A DNA stretch of 35,720 nucleotides from positions 1 through 35,720 of the forward strand of contig CALVMT010000079.1 in assembly GCA_944347775.1 (NCBI GenBank). The letters run 5' to 3'. Below are positions 35,329-35,720 of the stretch, piece after piece. The stretch is from an uncultured Clostridia bacterium (GTDB lineage Bacteria > Bacillota > Clostridia > Christensenellales > Christensenellaceae). The first letter of the stretch is position 1; each line of letters starts with the position of its first letter. The position numbers and the translations under genes were made by a program. A model generated the notes under the pieces. It saw nothing but the letters and a program-made list of their open reading frames with translations. It was not told the origin of the DNA and did no database searches.

Positions 35329-35720
35329 TTAGTTTGCTTTGTGCCCACCGAACACTTGGGACATTGTCATGTGTTCCAGAGCGCTGTCAATGCAGGATAC
35401 TTCTTCATGGGTCAAGTAGATGTCCGCTACCCCCAGGTTTTCCTGGATGCGGCTCTCCTTTCGGGAGCCGGGAATGGGCACGATATAAGGCCGCTTTTTC
35501 AGCATCCAAGCTAAAGAAATCTGGGCCGGAGTGGCATTTTTCTCTTTAGCGGTGTTTTCAATGAGGGCCAACAGGTCATGATTCTGCTCCACACCCTCTT
35601 TGGAAAACTGCGGCACAGTGGCGCGGTAGTCAGCAGGGTTCTGTTCAAACTGGGAGATTTCCCGATAGCAGGCGGTAAGGGAACCGTTGGCCAAAGGGCT
35701 AAATGCCACAAAGCCCACAT
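35329..35720 (-). CDS. Aldo/keto reductase, N-terminus beyond window edge
   Basis: The visible 130 residues are the C-terminal third of a simple AKR of the YajO/Tas-like type: GFVAFSPLANGSL, ATPAQISLAWMLKKRP, the NADP-binding YIVPIPGSRKESRIQENLG and EVSCIDSALEHM. The frame is open to the last base. There is no iron-sulfur module. It lies upstream of the two ferredoxin-type AKRs with a 13-nt gap, so the three form one operon. It is also related to the broken AKR at 28840-29828. Confidence 0.88.
   Translation of the reverse strand, partial: VGFVAFSPLANGSLTACYREISQFEQNPADYRATVPQFSKEGVEQNHDLLALIENTAKEKNATPAQISLAWMLKKRPYIVPIPGSRKESRIQENLGVADIYLTHEEVSCIDSALEHMTMSQVFGGHKAN

Noticed and set aside
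34218-35549. Plus-strand 443-codon ORF antisense to the AKR-ferredoxin gene
   Set aside because: High-GC antisense shadow; the minus-strand product has a full AKR tetrad and cysteine motifs.

Overview
The window looks like chromosome of an anaerobic low-GC Gram-positive (Bacillota, probably Clostridia). The evidence is an LtaS-type lipoteichoic-acid synthase, the ruvC-ruvA-ruvB-queA operon, a Bacillus YdjGHI-like membrane module, AGGAGG-type ribosome sites, frequent TTG starts and AT-rich spacers. I cannot name the species from sequence alone.

Positions 1 to about 26.66 kb are ordinary AT-rich housekeeping DNA. In order: a cut-off metY; trmO and an MscS channel; an LtaS-family enzyme; a three-gene zinc-ribbon/TPM/SPFH operon resembling ydjG-ydjH-ydjI; an APH-type kinase; queA-ruvB-ruvA-ruvC (minus strand) behind a near-consensus promoter; a UPF0316 membrane protein; an IMP dehydrogenase strikingly like that of the protist Tritrichomonas foetus; a small DUF4870-like membrane protein; a CUT2-type sugar ABC transporter (ATPase-permease, then the binding protein after an AT-rich gap with two terminators); and a heterodimeric ABC exporter pair with one degenerate ATP site.

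At about 26.66 kb base composition changes sharply to GC-rich and stays so to the end. This right arm is a redox gene cluster, all on the minus strand: three aldo/keto reductases (one cut by the window edge, two with C-terminal 2x[4Fe-4S] ferredoxin modules), an intact flavodoxin, a DUF362 protein, a double carboxymuconolactone-decarboxylase-like protein and a short-chain dehydrogenase. Interleaved are five decayed genes of the same functional flavour: a lipoprotein flavodoxin, a cupin, a fourth aldo/keto reductase, a second flavodoxin with an internal deletion and an NTF2-like protein. A scrap of a DtxR/MntR regulator sits at the junction. The lesions include CAG-to-TAG-type nonsense changes and a deletion, so they are not all sequencing slips. 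The two intact small reductase genes (SDR and flavodoxin) share a 69-nt gapless upstream element, 48/69 identical by hand count, which points to common regulation.

The most noteworthy items are the shared upstream element of the redox island, the decayed genes hidden between its intact genes, the T. foetus-type IMP dehydrogenase and the YdjGHI-like module without a visible pspA. I saw no CRISPR array, rRNA, tRNA or complete insertion sequence.
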